From the NCBI GenBank assembly GCA_020634435.1, contig JACKBS010000014.1, positions 124,001 through 188,000 on the forward strand: a stretch of 64,000 nucleotides of DNA, read 5' to 3'. A model generated the notes under the pieces. That model saw only the letters and a program-made list of their open reading frames with translations. It was not told where the DNA came from and made no database searches. How positions within the stretch are numbered: position 1 is the first letter of the stretch; each line of letters begins with the position of its first letter. The position numbers and the translations under genes were made by a program. The stretch is from Ardenticatenaceae bacterium (GTDB lineage Bacteria > Chloroflexota > Anaerolineae > Promineifilales > Promineifilaceae). This document shows positions 61,789 through 64,000 of the stretch, piece after piece.

Positions 61789-62988
61789 CTAAATTTCAGA
61801 AGCATGCTCTGGCGGTTTTAGCCAGATGGGTAGCTCCACGTGAAAGGTGCTGCCAGGGAAGTTTTCTTCATCAAAGCCGGGGCTTTCTGCCCAAACCCGA
61901 CCACCGTGTGCATCCACAATTCCTCTGGCAATAGGCAGACCTAAGCCCGGCCCGCCGCCCTTAAACTTGGTCTTGCTAGACGAATGCAGGCTGGCATCGG
62001 CAATGCTGCCAAATTTCTCAAAGATCGATTCCACGTTTTCGGGGTCAATGCCAATGCCAGTATCGGTGATCTGAATATCGACAAATCCAGCCAGGTCATC
62101 CGTCACTTCATCTTGCCGCACCAGATGGCCAGAAACCACCACCTGACCACCATCTGGTGTATATTTAAGCGCATTCATCAAGATTTTGCCGAGCGCTTTT
62201 TTCAGCTTTTCGGGGTCGCCGTAGCTGTTGTTATCAAACTCAAAGGGAATGATTTTTAAATCCACGCGACGGGTGGCGTAGTAACGATCCACGCTGTCGG
62301 CCACCAGCAGCACCGTTTTTTCCAGATTAATTTCCTGGTATTTCAACTCCACCGTACGCAAGTCCAACAGCGAAACGTCCAGCATGTCACCAATAATTTC
62401 GTGCATTCGCCGGAAGCCGTTGCCCAACCCTTCCAGGTAAATGTGCAATTGCGGATCGTTTTGCGTTTCAGCGCGCAGGATGTTGGTATACCCTTCCAGA
62501 ATGGTAAGCGGCGTTTTTAACTCGTGGGCAGCCACGGCAATAAACTTGGTTTTGCTCTCTTTGAATTTCTCTTGCTGGGTGCGCAGCTGCTCCATGTGGC
62601 TCAGCAATTCGGAGCGCTGCATATCCGAAGCCAGCTGGGTAGCCTCGATGATGGCGTAGGTCAGCACATCATCAATCTGACGCCAGGCAGTGAGCGCTTC
62701 TTCAGGGGTAAACTGCTTTTCCAGGTTGCGGCCAATTTCTTCTTTGAGCACTCGCAGCAGCACCATCCAATCGTAGGCAGCGGGCGCATCGTGCCCAATG
62801 GCCATGAGCGCCCAAGATTGGACAGTTGCCAGTTGCATCTCACGCAACGCCCCCACGCTGTTGACCAAAACAGAAAGGAACTGGATGAGATCATCTTCAT
62901 CCGGCAGCATGTTTGGCACCCGGCGAAAAGTAACCGCGCAAAGCATGGCTGATTGTTGTCTAAGCCATAACTTGAGGGGTTCTGTCAA
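61789..62988 (-). CDS. Cytoplasmic histidine kinase
   Basis: The start is TTG with AGGAG 7 bases upstream. The N-terminal part (1-140) is helical with no transmembrane segment. A short coiled coil (MEQLRTQQEKFKESK) leads into HisKA with phospho-His near 155 (AVAAHELKTPLTILEG), and HATPase_c follows (LMNALKYTPDGG, DTGIGI, GGGPGLGLPIARGIV). Reaction: autophosphorylation and phosphotransfer to a response regulator. No regulator is adjacent. The N-terminal 'GAL-x-x-MQLATVQSWALMAIGHDA' matches no sensor I know. Confidence 0.93.
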   Translation of the reverse strand: MTEPLKLWLRQQSAMLCAVTFRRVPNMLPDEDDLIQFLSVLVNSVGALREMQLATVQSWALMAIGHDAPAAYDWMVLLRVLKEEIGRNLEKQFTPEEALTAWRQIDDVLTYAIIEATQLASDMQRSELLSHMEQLRTQQEKFKESKTKFIAVAAHELKTPLTILEGYTNILRAETQNDPQLHIYLEGLGNGFRRMHEIIGDMLDVSLLDLRTVELKYQEINLEKTVLLVADSVDRYYATRRVDLKIIPFEFDNNSYGDPEKLKKALGKILMNALKYTPDGGQVVVSGHLVRQDEVTDDLAGFVDIQITDTGIGIDPENVESIFEKFGSIADASLHSSSKTKFKGGGPGLGLPIARGIVDAHGGRVWAESPGFDEENFPGSTFHVELPIWLKPPEHASEI

Positions 62989-63058
62989 TTTCGTGCTCCT
63001 GTCCTTGCCAAATTCTCTATGCGTGATGCGAGTTACTGATTGTTACGTTTGTGATTGA

Positions 63059-64000
63059 TTATTCGGAAACGGCCGTTAATCGTGCCCCCACTTCTTCTGC
63101 CAGGTTCATTTCCGCGATGGCCTGGTCGTATGCCAAACCATTGGCGCGGGCAAAGCGGCGCATTGTGGTCAGGGCACGCTCACTGTACCAGCGGTAGCGG
63201 TCAGACTTGGGCAGCTGGTTTGGCGGCGGCGGAAACAGGCCAAAATTAGCCTTCATCGGTTGAAAATCTTTGCTGCTGGCGTGGGTCACATAATGCATCA
63301 ATGCCCCCAGCATTGTGCTGGTGGGGAAAATGACCGGCATCTGCCCACGCAGCAACCGCGCGGCATTCAGCCCAGCGACCAGCCCGGTGGCCGCATTGCC
63401 CATGTACCCTTCCACCCCGGTAATCTGCCCGGCAAAAAACAGATCGGCCCGGCCACGATATTGCAACGTGGGGTGCAGTAGACGCGGCGCGTTGATGTAG
63501 GTGTTGCGGTGCATCATGCCGTAGCGCAAAAATTCGGCATTTTCCAGGCCAGGGATCAGCTGGAGTACCCGCTTCTGCTCGCCCCACTTCAGGTTGGTCT
63601 GGAAGCCAACAATGTTGTACAGAGAACCAATGAGATTATCTTGACGCAACTGAACGACGGCATACGGCCGTTTGCCATTCCGCGGATCAATCAACCCCAC
63701 AGGCCGCATGGGTCCAAAAGCCAACGCCTTGCGCCCGCGTTGGGCCATCACCTCGATAGGCATACACCCTTCAAAAAAGTGCGGGTCTTCCTGCTCAAAC
63801 TGCTTGAGGGTTATGGTTTCGGCATCCAAAAGCGCATCACAGAAGCGATCGTACTCCTCTTTGGTCATCGGGCAGTTGATGTAATCACCCTCTTCTTCCT
63901 GTCCCTTGTCGTAACGGGATTGGCGGAAGGCGATGCTCATGTCGATAGTTTCGTAATCCACAATGGGCGATACGGCGTCATAAAAGTAGAGGTATTCTTC
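63059..64000 (-). CDS. trmFO: Methylenetetrahydrofolate-tRNA-(uracil-54-C5)-methyltransferase TrmFO, 3' part
   Basis: TrmFO makes ribothymidine at U54 of tRNA using methylene-tetrahydrofolate and FAD. The visible part starts mid-protein ([19 protein letters not shown]) and runs to the stop at 63059. Family motifs: the catalytic Cys region [84 protein letters not shown]. The N-terminal FAD motif is beyond the window. Folate use ties it loosely to the thyA/folA cluster at 34.5-36.2 kb. Confidence 0.95.
   Translation of the reverse strand, partial: EEYLYFYDAVSPIVDYETIDMSIAFRQSRYDKGQEEEGDYINCPMTKEEYDRFCDALLDAETITLKQFEQEDPHFFEGCMPIEVMAQRGRKALAFGPMRPVGLIDPRNGKRPYAVVQLRQDNLIGSLYNIVGFQTNLKWGEQKRVLQLIPGLENAEFLRYGMMHRNTYINAPRLLHPTLQYRGRADLFFAGQITGVEGYMGNAATGLVAGLNAARLLRGQMPVIFPTSTMLGALMHYVTHASSKDFQPMKANFGLFPPPPNQLPKSDRYRWYSERALTTMRRFARANGLAYDQAIAEMNLAEEVGARLTAVSE

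Larger units (their letters stand above)
2135..63675. repeat. Highly iterated palindrome ACGGCCGT, about 125 copies
   Basis: Hand count over the window gives about 125 exact copies of ACGGCCGT, roughly one per 500 bp; one to two would be expected from base composition. Most sit in the wider form AACGGCCGTT or GAAACGGCCGTTTCC. It is in coding sequence in all three frames (T-A-V as in ETAV, N-G-R as in GNGRF, R-P as in KRPF), in promoter spacers (29776-29783), in T-box stem I (4890-4897) and back to back at 41226-41241. About 15 copies carry one end mismatch, such as TCGGCCGT. None is in the IS region (1-2100). Confidence 0.9.

Overview
This 64 kb window looks like a chromosomal contig from a filamentous or wastewater-type Chloroflexota, most likely Anaerolineae or a close relative. 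That placement is inferred from gene style: Thr/Pro-rich lipoproteins, SpoIID-free MltG/SLT cell-wall genes, LiaF-like and baseplate-J-like membrane proteins, STAND/WD40 proteins and a 'YLPITFNN' C-terminal module. There is no rRNA or marker tree to prove it. I see no rRNA, tRNA, CRISPR array or prophage.

Layout. 1-1670: decayed IS110 transposase next to an intact IS982 element. 1.87-5.0 kb (-): bacterial-type valyl-tRNA synthetase, broken by a one-base frameshift, behind a valine T-box leader and a good promoter. 5.0-19.5 kb (-): methyltransferase, membrane cyclophilin, two giant paralogous membrane-anchored proteins, a TPR/lytic-transglycosylase lipoprotein, two paralogous coiled-coil membrane proteins, a shortened ABC-type binding lipoprotein, MltG, YqgF/RuvX and a NUDIX hydrolase. 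19.7-26.5 kb (-): baseplate-J-like membrane protein, AlaRS, a propeller-like lipoprotein, lipoate ligase. 26.8-33.5 kb: response regulator/histidine kinase hybrid, M23 lipoprotein, truncated globin, then a second, archaeal-type ValRS with its own valine T-box, and CcdA. 33.5-36.2 kb (-): Met/Asp/Glu-repeat thioredoxin lipoprotein, DHFR, an orphan histidine-kinase-dimerization-like protein, and ThyA (frameshifted). 36.4-47 kb (mostly +): EAD-nSTAND-TM-TSP3-WD40 protein, SufE, LiaF-like protein (-), EF-G paralogue, M23 peptidase, penicillin acylase. 47.2-56 kb (+): a surface/signalling module of two pseudokinases with extracytoplasmic LysM or SH3 domains, two secreted proteins sharing a C-terminal module, and a small membrane protein sharing an Ig-like domain with one pseudokinase. 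56-64 kb (-): acyl-CoA dehydrogenase, M20 peptidase, HflX, MuiA-like DUF4139 protein, histidine kinase and the 3' part of trmFO.

Two genome-scale signals stand out. First, the 8-bp palindrome ACGGCCGT occurs about 125 times by hand count (one to two expected by chance), about every 500 bp, in genes in all three frames (read as T-A-V, N-G-R or R-P-[FLYS]), in promoters and in a T-box, but not in the IS region. It behaves like the cyanobacterial HIP1 but is a different sequence. Second, many gene boundaries carry 55-85 bp inverted repeats whose arms are tandem copies of 7-9 bp units, in several unrelated sequence families. Copies of these lie inside both T-box leaders, inside the ValRS-2 coding region in frame, and form the signal peptide of a lipoprotein.

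Together the genes are mainly housekeeping (translation, folate/thymidylate, tRNA modification, lipoylation) mixed with a large envelope and cell-surface repertoire. The most unusual content is the repeat biology, the duplicate T-box-controlled ValRS genes, the pseudokinase surface module and the membrane-anchored STAND protein.
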